Source: a virus. Taken from it: DNA of 20,436 nucleotides. The position numbers and the translations under genes are program-made. The stretch is taken from positions 1 to 20,436 of the IMG/VR virus record IMGVR_UViG_3300015360_000238; one strand, written 5' to 3'. The notes beneath the pieces are model-generated. The model made no database searches. It saw only the letters and a program-made list of their open reading frames with translations, and was not told where the DNA came from. Below are positions 20,164 to 20,436 of the stretch, one piece after another. The stretch's first letter is position 1. Each line of letters starts with the position of its first letter.

Positions 20164-20436
20164 ATGGCAACGATTGTCACCCGCGCGGGCAAGGGTAGCC
20201 CGTTAAGCCACGCGGAAGTTGATGCCAACTTTACCAATCTCAATACTGACAAGGTGGAGGTTGGGGGCTTTGCAGCTGCAGTTGCCGCAACTGCCTCTGT
20301 CACAGCGAACACTGCCAAGGTGACCAATGCGACCCATACCGGCGATGTGACCGGATCGGGCGCGCTGACCATCGATCCGGTGGCGATCACCGGCAAAAGC
20401 GCCGTGACGCCGGACGCTGCGGACTATGTGCTGATC
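20164..20436 (+). CDS. Tail fibre/appendage-like protein (5' part)
   Basis: Ninety-one codons are visible before the right edge. The start MATIVTRAGKGSPLSHAEVD, continuing NFTNLNTDKVE, is an N-terminus I recognise from phage tail fibre or neck-appendage proteins: a short strand, then 'HxEVDxNFxNL', then repetitive beta sequence (HTGDVTGSGALTIDPVAIT). It starts directly after the portal stop with no gap. Such proteins bind the host surface or the tail. Only the N-terminal attachment region is seen, so receptor type is unknown. Confidence 0.68.
   Translation, partial: MATIVTRAGKGSPLSHAEVDANFTNLNTDKVEVGGFAAAVAATASVTANTAKVTNATHTGDVTGSGALTIDPVAITGKSAVTPDAADYVLI

Overview
The window looks like part of a tailed-phage genome (free phage or prophage) from an alphaproteobacterial host, most likely Rhodobacterales-like. 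The reasons are GC-rich codon use, dense ATGA/GTGA stop-start overlaps, a phage terminase-portal-tail block, and a phage DNA-metabolism cassette. The host call is inference from sequence style, not from a marker gene. No integrase, tRNA, CRISPR array, IS element, lysin or capsid gene is visible.

Layout. (1) 1-1397, minus: six short, mostly translationally coupled genes of unknown function. Two encode proteins with signal peptides and one is a 28-residue single-helix peptide. The most upstream gene appears to start at an ATT codon. (2) 1398-1527: divergent promoter/operator region with a 7-bp inverted repeat. (3) 1528-7477, plus: a Cro-like HTH protein, a hypothetical, a phage DNA sliding clamp, a tiny membrane protein, a C5-cytosine methyltransferase, an SNF2-type helicase, an N4/N6-type DNA methyltransferase and an HD hydrolase. 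A second reading frame through the cytosine methyltransferase gene has the stronger codon bias and carries W-x-T-P repeats. (4) 7449-7818: a short minus-strand gene and a 44-residue ribbon-helix-helix regulator on the plus strand, inserted antisense in a gap of the minus-strand genes. (5) 7769-14936, minus, read from right to left: a 52-residue leader-like gene, prim-pol/helicase, a small hypothetical, a RecA-like (Sak4/AAA_24-type) ATPase, a DUF669 protein, a Cas4-like Fe-S PD-(D/E)XK nuclease, a DEAD/DEAH helicase with a zinc ribbon, and a VRR-NUC nuclease. This is the replication and recombination operon. (6) 14937-15268: non-coding, highly structured region with TCCTGCAAT repeats, G and C homopolymers and TATATATA arms. 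It is a candidate origin or control region. (7) 15269-20436, plus: two hypotheticals (one with a winged-helix-like end), small and large terminase subunits, portal, and the start of a tail-fibre-like gene.

How it fits together: the left plus operon and the right minus operon converge near 7.5-7.8 kb. They supply DNA modification (two methyltransferases, probably anti-restriction), a processivity clamp, priming/unwinding and recombination. The rightmost operon begins the packaging and structural genes. The most unusual points are the dual-frame methyltransferase locus, the phage clamp together with a clamp-binding-like QDDLF peptide, and the structured region at 14.9-15.2 kb.
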